From contig NEEC01000027.1 in NCBI GenBank assembly GCA_002189035.1, forward strand, positions 372,001-436,000: a stretch of DNA of 64,000 bases. Reading direction: 5' to 3'. Each line of letters starts with the position of its first letter. Position 1 is the first letter of the stretch. A program made the translations under genes and the position numbers. This DNA is from Utricularia gibba (lineage: Eukaryota > Streptophyta > Magnoliopsida > Lamiales > Lentibulariaceae). Below, one piece after another: positions 11,959 to 24,000 of the stretch. Below the pieces are notes generated by a model. The model was not told where the DNA came from. It made no database searches and worked only from the letters and a program-made list of their open reading frames with translations.

Positions 11959-14336
11959 TCAGTCATCGCCTGAGTTCACAAAATCCACAGCTCGTGACTG
12001 GAAATGATCATACCATTCCCCAGCGCTTGCAAATGGCATAAGTCCACACAGCAATGGAAGAACTACAAGGGCAGCGAAGAAAAGAAACCTTCTTGCCCAA
12101 TACGGTACTCGGGGGCCGTTTTGCTCTCTTTCTGCAACGGTTATAGGGCCGTGGAGTATGACAAACAACATGGAATGGAATACATTCGCGAAAAAATGCA
12201 TCAAACATAAGGCTTCCCAGTAAAATAACCATTGGTATCCGCCGCCTCCAATGGTGTCAACACAGAACTTCCCAACATAGCCACAGGCAACCCCTAGCAG
12301 CAGTAGAATGAAGGTAATGGGCATTGTCTGATGTGATGCAGATGATCTTTGAATGAGTAGAAACACAATTGCGCCGATCATTATCGCACCGAACAGCATA
12401 CGGCTGAACACTTGAACTTGACATCTCAATAATTGAAAGCCTGAGTTGAAGCTTGAACCGGGCAGCCAACTTGACCACCGGGACTTGGATTCCTGAAGGC
12501 AAGTAACCCTTAGCAGATTTCATCATGATTCACTATACAACACAAACGACGAAGAATGTGCATAGACAATACCTTTGAAGGTGAGCATGACTCAGATGCT
12601 TCAATGATTCTTTGGTATGAGTAAGTATAAGTTCCGTAAGCAAGAGAAAGTAACATGATGATCAAACCACTGACTAAAAAGTCCAAGCATTTCTTAAGTA
12701 GTTCCACTTGCCTTGCTTCTTGTAACTGAGTTTTAAATTTTTCAGCTTTGAAAGATGCCCTGGAGAAACCTATGGACAATTTCATCTTTTCAAGAAAATT
12801 TGAATCAGATTTCAGTGCCATCTTTTTCTCCTGAAGATTCAACTTTTTCATCATGAGACTAATTTCAAATTCTTTGAGGTCATTCGAACGAGTTTGCTCA
12901 AAAACAGATCTCTCCATTGTAGAGAGCATTGATGACGACCTATTGCTTCCATAAGCACATACTAAATGCTGCACATGTCCATCATGCACCACAAGTTGCT
13001 GATTCATATCTGAGTTCTCGGTACCCTGATTATGCATACACTCTTGTGCATCATCACTAGTTCGGTTGCCAAAAGACTGGGAGGCATTAGTATCAACCGA
13101 AGGTGATCCAGATGGCACATCATGAGAAGCAAAACGCAATGTTTCTGGACAAGAAGAACAATCCTCATGTAAATTCTGCTGCATTCGGTCAAGCAGTTTC
13201 CTGACATTAAGAAGTTCTGCACCATCCATAACCCCCCTAAATGGAATAGATTTAAGAGCTGCATCATCAGACGCCACATTTCCAGAAAGAGATGAAGAAC
13301 AAGCTCCAAGTCCAGCTCCACACAATTGATCTCCGGAACTTTGTGATACATCGCTAATTAGTCTCAGAGTGCTCAACGTAATTCCAAGAGATTTCTCAAA
13401 ATTCCTTGCAAAACTATGAAATCTGTCCCCAAAAACCTGTTAGAGAAACACAATGACTTTGAAAAGGAAAAACAAAAATTAAATATGCAGTAGATAGAAA
13501 TGCTGGATAACATTTACAGGAATATGAAGCTAACACAGCGCTTACATTTTCTAGAGATTCCCTTACAGCCACCGAACAAACCTATAAGTGGAAAAACACA
13601 CCAAGATTTTTATCAACATAAAAAATATTAGAGAGTCTAGGAAGACTAAATATTTGAATATATTTTCTAGGCCCTGGAAGAATCCAAGGCTGAAGATAAT
13701 CAGGAATTCTGTCACCATCAATGCATCTGAAGCGTTTCAAGAAGTACCTCAGACAAGTGGTATGCAGACAACTTCACACCAGAAGACGTACTTTTCTCCA
13801 TAACCTGATATTAACATGCCACTCAGTAAAAAACAAATAGGATCTGAGAATCAAGAACACGTCTTTGCTACAATTAAAAGCGAAGGTAACCAGAAAAAAA
13901 AAAAAGTCTTGAGACAAAACCGAGACCTCATTCGAAAAGGTACTACACAAACAAAAAACTAAAACTCGAAAACCTGGGATATAACAGCCGCAATGGACAT
14001 TCCAAGAAGAAGGCCCAGCGCATCGTAATCACTTGAGCTAACCCTCCTCCGCCCCTTTGCTGACGAACCCACAAAAAGTCTTGCTTGATTTCTTGAAACC
14101 TTGACCTTGATACCCTTGGGTAGCGCACTAGACGTCTCGCTACAGCAACTAGACGATGCTGAGGTTGCTAGTTCAGATATCATCGTATTTCTCTTCGATT
14201 TTATCCTTCTCTTGGAAATCTTGGCCCTGGTTCTTGGTCTCTCCTCAAGGTTTGAAGCCTCCGCACGAATCTCATTCACCATGTCGTCAGCGGAGGCTCC
14301 GCATCGATGGGAATGTATCTCTAGAGGCATTTCCAT
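11959..14336 (-). CDS. CPR5: CPR5-like nuclear-envelope immune regulator
   Basis: Five exons on the minus strand: 14336-13974, 13804-13748, 13581-13546, 13436-12573, 12492-11959, encoding 617 aa (Arabidopsis CPR5 is 564). The basic N-terminus (RAKISKRRIKSKRN) is a candidate nuclear localisation signal. A coiled-coil-like stretch (EFEISLMMKKLNLQEKKMAL) precedes a C-terminal membrane region. Hydrophobic segments include FLVSGLIIMLLSLAYGTY, MLFGAIMIGAIVFLLI, ITFILLLLGVACGYVG, ALCLMHFFANVFHSMLFV and FLFFAALVVLPLLCGLM, i.e. about five as in the family. CPR5 is a nucleoporin-associated membrane protein that restrains effector-triggered immunity, PR gene expression and senescence. The gene is head-to-head with the small plus-strand gene starting at 14756. 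Confidence 0.93.
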
Positions 14337-14755
14337 GGCAGATTGACGGTATCATCAGTCGAAGTACATATAAATGATTACTCCAAGTGCGGATAGAAAA
14401 TTGGAATGCTCGAGGAAGCCGTCATCCCGGTTTATCGTCCCTTCCAATTTCCAAATTCCAAAATCCTGACTCCTGAGTGTAATAAATTGCCGAAATCAAA
14501 TCGTCTGGGCCTGGGTAACCTCGAATAGAAGCTCTGGGTCCATCCCAAGCGAATGCAGTTGGGCCCAGACAAAATTGTGGGCTAGTAAAAGAGACACTCC
14601 ACAGCCACATATGTGGGAGACGGCTTTTCCACGAACACGTAGCAACGCCAGAGAGTTACCTAACAAACACGTTGCAACTCCAACTCAAACACGCAAGCCC
14701 TTCGTTTACTAGCCAATCATACCTGAGCAGCTTCTGATGCAACCTCGAATCATCG
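14337..14755. promoter_or_regulatory. Shared divergent promoter of CPR5 and the 182-aa gene
   Basis: 419 bp separate two outward-facing start codons, so both promoters and both 5' UTRs must fit here (unless one extends into the other gene). I see no clear TATA box for either direction. A GGCCC/GGGCC element pair (around 14505-14575, gggcctggg and tgggcccag) resembles the TGGGCY site-II motif common in plant housekeeping promoters. Confidence 0.5.
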
Positions 14756-15399
14756 ATGGCACTCTCCGTCCGTACAGCTTTCTTCAAGGTGCACGCCGAG
14801 AAAACTGCCGCAAGATCTGAAATCCCGCCGGCGGAACCACTGAAGATCAACAAAGGAAAAATTGTTCTGCAGCCAAGGTTTTGTACGCTCAGGGCGTTCG
14901 GCGAAGACCGTGGCGGAGTAATCAAGGCTAGAAATGATGATAATTACCAGGTGTCGCGTTTCTTCCAGGCCTTGGCTGATTACATCGACAGCACGAGGAA
15001 GAGCCAGGATTTTGAGATCATCTCCGGTCGAGTTGCTATGGTGAATAGAACAACGCTTTTCATGACTCTTTTTAATCTGAAATACAGAGAAAAAGAGTGG
15101 GTCGGATTCGCGACTGACTAATTTCATTCTTCAAGATCGTGTTTGCAGCGACGTTGAGTAAAGAGCTTGCGACGGGGAGTTCCGTATTCAAGAAGATGGA
15201 TCTGAGCGGAATAGCCGAAGCCGGCGGCGTTTGTTTGGCGGCCGTCGCGTGCTCCGCCGTATTCGCGTTTTTTTCAAGCAATCGTGGCCGCGTGGGCAGG
15301 CTCTTCACGCTTAGTTGCAACACCCTCATCGATTCGCTCATTGATCAGATCATCGATGGCTTGTTCTACGATTCTGAGAACGACGACCGGAGCAGCTAA
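14756..15399 (+). CDS. Small conserved plant protein, putative plastid targeting, unknown function
   Basis: Two exons, 14756-15040 and 15136-15399, joined in phase 0, encoding 182 aa. I do not recognise a named family with certainty. The N-terminus (MALSVRTAFFKVHAEKTAAR) is rich in Ala, Ser and basic residues with few acids, like a chloroplast transit peptide. The second exon holds a Gly/Ala hydrophobic stretch (GGVCLAAVACSAVFAFF), which may be one membrane helix, followed by RVGRLFTLSCNTLIDSL and IDQIIDGLFYDSE, a pattern that looks conserved rather than random. The intron is 95 bp with a GT donor and an AG acceptor. An alternative reading of the first exon runs through the donor to a stop at 15121. 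Function cannot be stated. Confidence 0.72.
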
Positions 15400-15978
15400 A
15401 CACCGTCATTAGGGGTTCATTAGGGTGGTTAATGAATACTTATGGAATAATTGTACGCATTAAAGCATATTAAGTGCTTCCATTAGAAAGCTTTCCACGT
15501 AACGTGTAAGGGTAGATTTCTCTTTTAATTATAATTATATGTATCATAATGCATTTTAATTAACATGTCATTAATCCAGAGTTTTGCAGGTCCAATAAGC
15601 AATCCATTGGACCAATTGGGCCCTTCTCCAGGCCCAACGGGCTTGAGTGGTCTTTTGGGCGTACGGTTCAGGCTCATGTCGCCAGACCAGCTGATCCCAT
15701 CTCTGCTCTCCAGTGAGCTCTGTTGGCCCAACCAGTGGCAGTAGCAGGGAAGCTACCGTGTAATTGGGCTTTACGATTACCTTCTGGCTGAAGAAGCTCG
15801 GCTTCAAAAAGTTGAATCGCCCTGAGGTTGACGACTTGACCCATTTCTTCTCCTCGGTACGCTCTCGGCGTCACAGGCTGAACGTTGTTCCGTGGGTATC
15901 TCCTCGAAGTGCGGGTAGATAAACCATCGTTCTGTCTAACCCAACGCCCACTCGTTTTTCTCGAAGTTAACCAATTAA
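15400..15978. other. Spacer upstream of DPE1
   Basis: This contains the 3' end of the preceding gene and the DPE1 promoter and leader. The section 15510-15560 is AT-rich. Several GGCCCA/TGGGCC motifs (site-II like) lie between 15590 and 15730, for example ttgggcccttctccaggccca. No other gene is seen. Confidence 0.5.
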
Positions 15979-18900
15979 ATGGCAATTCTGAGCTTTCTCT
16001 CGCCTCTCACCACCCCACTTCGGCTGCCGCGGCAGTCCAATCTAACGTCGCCTAATCGTGTCGTGGGTAGCTTGAAAATGACGGCGGAGCTGTCTCCCGG
16101 AGATGACCTTCCGCTGGATTACGAGACGTGGTATCCTAAACGCAGGATCCGCCGAAGGGCGGGGGTCCTACTCCACCCGACGTCGTTTCCGGGGCCATAT
16201 GGCATTGGCGATCTTGGTGTCCAAGCGTTTAAGTTTATAGATTGGCTTCACGATGCTGGCTGCTCTCTGTGGCAGGTTTGCACCTGGTTTCTTGTTCGGA
16301 GTATTGAAATATGTAGTCTTGCTTCCATCCATCCTCGTTCGCCGCTTTAATGAGGCTTAATTGGGTTGTATCTGCTGAATTTGTTGTTCTTCATCCACTG
16401 TAGTTATTTCTTGTAGGTTCTTCCTCTTGTCCCTCCAGATCAAACTGGGTCTCCATACAACGGGCAGGTGCACTGATTTCTTATTGTCTACAAATGTTTT
16501 CAGCAATTAAGCCGAATTTTTTATTACATTTTCTCATGCGACCTGATGATGGGTTTTGATGACCAAAACAAATGCCAGGATGCTAATTGCGGCAATATCC
16601 ACTTGATTTCTCTTGATGAACTTGTGAAAGATGGTCTACTCTCCAAGGAAGAGCTTCCAAAACCATCGTAAGAAATAAGTAAAACGCATTTATGACGACA
16701 GTGGTTGTCAAAGCAATCATTTTTATGCACACAAAATCTTGACGCGATGGCTTTCAGTGAGCCTGATCGAGTGGACTTTGCAGCAGTTGCAAAAATCAAG
16801 GAACCTTTGGTTGCTGAGGTAACCACTGTAAACAAGTCCTGTCATTTATTTGATTCACAAGATAAGTTTTATGAATTTTAGTCTGTGACCGTAGGAACAC
16901 AGATGAATAAACCATGTAGTGAAAATATAGTATTTTAGACCTTGTATTGTTCAAAAACAACTTATAGTTGACTTCTGAGTCTTTCTTTTCCATTAGGCAG
17001 CAAAGAGACTTGTTCTTAGTGATGGGGAGCTGAAAAAGCAGCTACAAGAATTCTGTAAGGATCCTAATGTGGCGGCCTGGCTAGAAGATGCTGCATACTT
17101 TGCTGCGATTAACACTACTTTGAATTCAAATAGTTGGTTTGAGTGGCCAGAAGCATTGAAAGATCGTCATCTTGCTGCTCTTGAAGAAATTTATCAAACC
17201 AAAAAGGAATTCGTAGGTTTTTTCAGCTTTCCTGGTTCTTTTACATTCACATTTTTGAAGTTCTTATGTGACCCTTAACTCTTCATTTTTTACCAGATAG
17301 ATGTATTTATTGCTCAACAGTTCCTGTTCCAAAGACAATGGAAGAAAGTTCGTGAATATGCTTTTAAGAAAGGCATCAGTATAATGGGAGACATGCCCAT
17401 CTATGTTGGTTATAACAGTGCTGATGTGTGGGCCAATAAGAGACAGTTTTTGATGGTTACATCCCTTTAGAAACATTTGGACTTGCTTTCCCATGATTCT
17501 TTTTTGTTTTTGCTTTGTTCATCCCCGAATCCATCCATTCTGCAGAACAAGAGTGGGTTTCCTCTCCTTGTTAGTGGTGTTCCACCAGATTGCTTCAGTG
17601 AGACTGGTCAGCTCTGGAACAGGTTGATTGTACTTGGTGCTTTCTTCCTTTTTTTCTTAAGATATGGTGCAGCGTTTTCATCTTTCTGTATGATGACATG
17701 CTGATACTGATACTTCATTTCAATCAAAGCCCTTTATATGATTGGAAAGCTATGGAAAGAGATGGGTTTTCATGGTGGATACGGCGGTTAAGGCGTGCAC
17801 AGGACTTGTTCGATGAATTTCGCATTGATCACTTCAGAGGCTTTGCGGGCTTCTGGGCTGTTCCTGCTGGTTAATGTTCCTTTGAAAGTCTCAAACTTTT
17901 GTATGATGACGTTGATGTGGTGAAGGAAAAAATTAAATGTTTTTCTCCATCTGCAGAAGCAAAAGTGGCTACAGTGGGGCAGTGGAAGGTCTGGATCTTT
18001 TCCTGTGCTTTCATGGTACAACGTTCATCAGCAATTAACTGCTATTTCGTTGATGATGTGCAGGTGGGACCTGGAAAATCTCTCTTTGACGCCATTGGTA
18101 ACGCTGTTGGTGACATAAGTATCATTGCTGAAGATTTGGTAATGCTCTATGAATATGTGAATACTAAGTTACATCGCAAGCTGGTTCCTTTTGCAACTTG
18201 GTTTCTTTTGCAATGCTTCAGGGAGTAATTACAGAAGATGTCGTACAGCTTCGTAGATCGATTGGAGCACCCGGAATGGCAGTCCTCCAATTTGGTATTT
18301 TACAACCTCCCATCTCCCAATGCTCCCTGAGAAAATGTCACTCACCATTTGATATTTTTTCTGTTTTCCCTCTCGTGTTTGTTTTCCTCCCCAGGTTTTG
18401 GGAGTGACGCAGCAAACCCACACTTGCCTCACAATCATGAAGAAAACCAAGTGGTTTACACCGGCACTCATGACAATGACACGGTACAAAGTCAAGATAG
18501 CTTACTCTCTTCTTCATTTTCTAAGCCACACAGATGTTCCAATATGATGCATTAAAACTCGCTACTCTTTACAAGCTCTTTTTTCCCAACTGATGTATTC
18601 AGATTCGAGGATGGTGGGACGTCTTGCCTGAACAGGAGAAGTCAAATGTGAGCACCATCCATTTTCCCTTCCAGCAGAACCAGAACCTTCTTGCTGATGA
18701 ATATTTCCCCCTGCTGTTTAGGTGGTGAAATATATCGGCAGCAATGTCAAGGATGATATATCATGGGGAATAATCCGAGCCGCCCTTGCTTCCATTGCAC
18801 AAACTGCCGTTATACCAATGCAGGATATTCTTCGCCTCGGAAGCACAGCACGCATGAACACCCCTGCTACTCAGGTAACACACATCAACTGAGCAGCCAT

Positions 18901-19049
18901 TGTTGCGTTTCAGGATTCGGAAACGAGCTTTGTGGGTGTTGCAGGAAGGGAACTGGAGCTGGAGAGTACCTGAATCCATGAACTTCGACAACTTATCCAG
19001 TGAAGCTGATTATCTGAGAGACATCATCAGCACCTACGGCCGATTATGA
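15979..19049 (+). CDS. DPE1: 4-alpha-glucanotransferase, plastid (disproportionating enzyme 1)
   Basis: Fifteen exons: 15979-16275, 16417-16467, 16579-16667, 16758-16818, 16997-17212, 17297-17455, 17546-17622, 17730-17869, 17957-17988, 18064-18138, 18222-18294, 18395-18483, 18603-18647, 18722-18874, 18945-19049, for 553 aa with phases consistent throughout. It is a GH77 amylomaltase: RIDHFRGF holds the catalytic Asp nucleophile, IIAEDLG the general-acid Glu and GTHDNDT the third Asp. HPTSFPGPYGIGDLG near the N-terminus and ATYGRL-like TYGRL at the end match plant DPE1. The first 35 residues or so look like a chloroplast transit peptide. DPE1 transfers maltotriose-derived glucosyl units between malto-oligosaccharides during starch breakdown in the stroma. 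It converges with BRI1 over 2 kb. Confidence 0.95.
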
Positions 19050-19806
19050 ACCTGAGCACAGTCTCCTCTGAGCAACAACAAACTGACTCTGTAAGAACAG
19101 ATGCAGCAGATGCTCTTAAGATAGCAGAGTGTAGGCATGTATTGTATATGATCGCCACGAGGTTGCAATAAGGGGCCGGCCAGGCCGCCATGTGAACCAT
19201 TAAATTTTTTCAGAACTCGAAATCCATGGGTTTTGGGCTGTCCCAGGTGGGACTGCACAGAGTAAGTACGCAAGTACAGGAGGCTCCAACTGCTAACCAT
19301 GCCCACTCCTCCCTCGTTGGCATGAACACCGGGCCATTCAGGCCTCAGCCATTAAGTGTCATTTATTAATCGGCCAGAAACTGTGCTTGTTTACACTGCC
19401 TTTATTACAACGTGTATTTGTTTTTTCCGACATGAATGTTGCACATCTGTTTTAGAAACTCCCCACTGTGTACACTCCCCAAGACTGAAAATGCAAGATT
19501 CAAACCTGGAAGTAAACCCTAATACCGGAAGCCGTACCACTGGCATTATCTTCTCAAAATTCATTTCATTTAATTTACGCAAAATTATACACCCCCAATC
19601 ACGTGTCGACACGACATAATCGAGTATTTAGGGGAAAAAAGACTTGGATAACGAAGGGTTTTTCTTTTTTTTGTTTGTGTTGAATAAAATAAAATGAATA
19701 ACTAGGGTCAAGGGGACACGTCCAACCTGATTTAATTAAATGGACAGAGAATTGAAAGGCGCACGTGAAGGGTAGCAGTCCCAAGGACGCCTTGTAGTAA
19801 CTAAAA

Positions 19807-19838
19807 GGCGGGGGCGGGGAGGGGGAGGGGGAGGGGCG
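19807..19838 (+). repeat. G-rich tract with quadruplex potential
   Basis: Five runs of at least four G separated by single bases (pattern GGGGG-C-GGGG-A-GGGGG-A-GGGGG-A-GGGG). This satisfies the usual G-quadruplex pattern on the plus strand. It lies in the DPE1-BRI1 intergenic region with no gene model. Confidence 0.7.
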
Positions 19839-20339
19839 TGGATCTGATCTTGTCCCATTACCACACCTTGAACTTAGGGTGGGACAAAATCTATGTAATA
19901 ATTATCCCAAAAGATTTTGTAGCTATTAGTTAATTAATGATGGTCATTTATGAACTGGGAGACCGGGTCAAACCCGTCGTCCAAACCCAGAAAGGGATTT
20001 GGGCCCACCGTGTTGGGTGGTGGAGGAGAATTTGCAAGACCGCCGACGACGACGTCCCTCCCGACGCCAACAGACAACGCGGCGGCCCACGTGCTGGCGG
20101 TGCCCCCCACGAGCGTGCGTCGTGAGTTTGTCACCACCCCGCTGGTTAATCACAGTTGGGGTTTTTCTCCCTTGGTGAATCGCATCATGACTGATTACTT
20201 ACCCCCCCCCCCCCTTTTTTGTTTACCTGGATGTGATTAATTTACTTATCGTCTGCTTTTTGTTTGTTTGTTTGTTTGGTTGGTTTCGGCTGGAGAAGAC
20301 TGGAGACGGAGATGCGGATTAGACTCATGGTAAACATCC

Positions 20340-20351
20340 CACGTGCACGTG
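20340..20351. promoter_or_regulatory. Double G-box, CACGTGCACGTG
   Basis: Two abutting CACGTG palindromes form a 12-bp palindrome. G-boxes bind bZIP and bHLH (for example PIF, ABF) factors. It sits about 740 bp beyond the BRI1 stop codon and 1.3 kb beyond the DPE1 stop, so which gene it serves, if any, is unclear. Confidence 0.45.
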
Positions 20352-21083
20352 ATCAGGCGCCACCGTGGAGAACAGTGTTTTCAAGGACCACTTTACTGTT
20401 GGATCCATAAAGGGGGAAGGCCAAGTGGGAGAAAAGAAAATTGGTGTTTTGCGCCCCCCTTTTGAAAAGTGCACTCGACTGGAGTAGCAAAAAGAAACAA
20501 CGAGCGGAACACACAGCACACTACTGTGTTGTGGTGTGTGTGTTTGTGGGCACTGCGGCAATTACTGGAAGGTTGTGTCCTTGTTTGTGGATATTGATGA
20601 AGCTCTGGGGAGGAAATGAAGAGATACAGAAACCCCATTCATTTGTCAGCATCACTCTGGGGTGTAGAGGTCACAGATAGGACAGCTGCTTCCTCAAGAT
20701 TGTATCATATCACACATCCAGCCCTCTATACTCAAGTGTATGCATATTCCCTTGTGGGAATTCTGAATCTCCTGCTAAAACCCAGAACTAAGAAAAACTT
20801 GTAAGGAATCATTAACAAAGGAACACAAACTGTAGTGCGGTATGTACAGCATTCAGTGCATATTATGAAAAGGGGGGATTGGGTTTCTTCTTTTCATTCC
20901 ATGGCCTGCTTGCTTCCTTGGGGTGCTAAGAGTAGATGGGGATACAACAGTGGTTCTAGTACAAAGGATGGGGTTCTCTTTTCTTAGTGGAAAAAAATGG
21001 GAGCTGAGTGAAGAAGGTATATGCACTTCATCACCAGCAGCATCTGATTCATTATTCATTCATCTTCTGTTCAGGAAAAAGTA

Positions 21084-24000
21084 TCATGACTGTTTGCTTA
21101 ACTCATTGCCTTCCGTTATGCTCATCTCCACTCCAGCTGCAGAACTAAAGCATGCGTCGTTGGCCGCAACTGAAGACGCTGAATCCAGCCCGGAACCAGC
21201 TTGAATCTCTTTGAACATCGCCAATACTTGAATCATGGTCGGACGCTTCCAAGGTCGATCATCTAAGCAAGAAATAGCTACTTTCAAGTGCTGCAGAAGT
21301 TCTATCTCCAGGGTGAGATCCTCCTTCAACAGCATTGAGTCGAACACATCACTTATCCTTGTTTTCGCGTGCTGTTTCACCCACCCCACGAGATTATTGT
21401 CTCCGAAATCAGCTGAATCCGTTGGTCGTCTACCCGTGAGGAGCTCCAGCAAAACCACTCCGTAACTGTACACATCGCCTTTCGTCGTACACCTGAAGCT
21501 CTGATAGTACTCCGGGGGAACATAACCAGGCGTTCCAGCCAATGTACTTACACTCAGATGAGTATCCATTGCGCTCATCAGTCTAGCCATTCCGAAATCC
21601 GAGACCCTTGCCTCCAAGTTCTCATCAAGGAGGACATTGCTGGACTTCATGTCGCGGTGAATGATATGCGGAATGCAATTGTGATGAAGAAAGGCTAATC
21701 CTCTTGCTGCTCCAACGGCAATCTTCCTTCTTGCTGCCCAGTTGAGCTTTATCCCCATTCTTTTCCGATCGTGGAGTACGTCTTCCAGGCTCCCATATTT
21801 CATGTATTCGTAGACCAGAAGCCGCTCCTCCCCCACCTTGCAGTAGCCCAACAGGGAGACGAGGTTCCTGTGCTTGATCTTTCCTATTGTTTCCATCTCA
21901 GCAGTGAACTCTCTGTCACCCTGGCTGCTCACATGTATCAATTTCTTGATCGCCACGATGTTCCCATCTTTCAATCGCGCTTTATACACGTCCCCGAAGC
22001 CACCTGATCCGATGAGAGTATCATTGTGGAAGCCATTCGTTGCTTCAAGAAGATCAGCAAAAGTGAGCTTCCGCAGAGGCTTCTCAAAGGTTGCCAGATT
22101 GATTGACAACGCCTCACGGGCACTGAGCTTCCATAAGCTTTGTGCCGTGGCCGAATTCGAATGGTTCTCCATGTAAGCCTCAAGTGCAGCTTCCTTTTTC
22201 TTCGTCCGCTTCTTTGTCTCCATGGCAAAAATAACCAGACCAAATATGCAAAACAGCGCAAACAGTAAGCCAATCGCTACGCTTCCTGCAAGAGACGCCT
22301 CCCTCCTCTTAGACTTGGAGTGCATGGCCGTCCCTGCACCAGGGAGCTTCGTGCACGAAGGCAGGGGGTAGCCACACAGCCCTGAATTGTTAAAGAACCG
22401 ATAATCAGGGAACGTGTCGAATGGAACCGAATCCGGGATTGGCCCAGAGAGGTTGTTGTTTGACAGATCAATGTCTCCAAGCAATGTAAGGCCTTTCAGT
22501 GACTGTGGAATCGATCCATTCAACCTGTTGTAAGACAGATCAAGAATGGCAACATTCTTCAAGCCTCCGAGATCCTGTGGAATAGGACCAGACAGATCAT
22601 TGTGCCCGAGATTCAGTATTGACAAGTAGTACATCGAGCCAAGCTCCTTGGGGATGCTTCCAACCAAGCTGTTGTACGAAAGATCGAGAAATATCATGGA
22701 ACCATTGTGATTGAATGTCAGCTGAGTGATTCCTCTGTAAACTCTTGTGAAGTTACAGGGATGCCTTGTTGAAATTCTGTCCAAGCTTTCCTGACGAATC
22801 CCTCCAAACTCCAGCAAATTCCCTGCTCCATGGCAGTGTTTGCTACCATCGTTCCGGATATAAACGTAGCTCTTACCAGTGAGGAAGGCAGCAGCAATGT
22901 TGGATTGCTTGAAAAGAGCAGGCGGCATAGAGCCATTCAAGTGGTTTGAGTTCAAGTCCAGCCAAATCAAGCTCTGGCAATCCCCTAGCTCTCCTGGAAT
23001 GTTCCCTGATAAAGAGTTGTTCCCCAGATTCAAGATAGCCAAATTAGAGAGGCTTCCAAGGGACGAAGGAACCTCCCCCGTCAAGAAGTTGTTCGACAAC
23101 GAAATCCAATTCAGCTTACTGCAGTTGCTCAAACTAGCGGGTATCGATCCAGTCAAGTCATTGAAATCAAGAATGAGATTCTCCAAGCTCTGCAGGTTCA
23201 TGAACTCCCACGGGATTTCACCCGAGAGTTGATTCAGCCAGATGATCAAATCCTTCAATCTTGATAAAGAACCCAGACTGGAAGGAATGGCTCCAGACAA
23301 GTAATTCAAACTTAGATCAAGAGATTCCAAATTCGAACAGTTACTCAGTGCCTCGGGCACACGGCCAGTAAACATGTTGTTTTGTACATACAGCTTTTTC
23401 AAGGCGTTTCCAGAGTTAGCGCAAAGCCCAGCGGGAATCTGCCCAGATAGGGCATTGGAACTCACATCTAGAGTCTCCAGTTTCACCATTTTTGAGAAGG
23501 AACCAGGAAGGGCACCCACGAAGTTGTTGAAAGACAAGACTAGGTTTTTCAAATTGCTCAATTTCAGGAGCGGGTTAATGGGCAACTCGCCGGAAAAATT
23601 GTTGGCTGAAATATCCAGAAACTCAAGTGCTGTGCAAGCGGCGAGAGTTTCCGGCACGGTGCTTGTGAAATTGTTGAAGGACAAATCCAACTCGACGAGG
23701 GTTGTGCATAAATCAAGAAGACTTTGGGGGAAAACACCTTGGAAGTCATTTTCCCGGAGATAAAGATACTGAATAGCCCCCCCGGGGAGAGCTGGGACGT
23801 CCGTCAGATGGTTCTTTGTGAGATTGAGAAAACTCAGCTTCGAACAGGCAGAAAGAGCGTCGCCAACAACACCGTAAAATTTGTTTGCAGACAAGTCCAG
23901 GTGTTGGAGATTGGGGCAGCTAAGGAACGATGGAAACTCTGAGGAAAAATTGTTGAGCGAAAGATCCAAGTAGTTGATATTCTTCAAATTGAACGGTGGC

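Larger units (their letters stand above)
19050..21083. other. 2-kb spacer between the 3' ends of DPE1 and BRI1
   Basis: No coding region is supported; all open frames are under 100 codons and lack family signatures. Features seen are a G-run tract (19807-19838), a C13 run (20212-20224), a GTTT microsatellite (about 20262-20283) and CACGTG cores near 19602, 19763, 20089, 20340 and 20346. Because both flanking genes point inward, promoter-like motifs here are not easily explained by the annotated genes; an unannotated transcript is possible. Confidence 0.5.
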
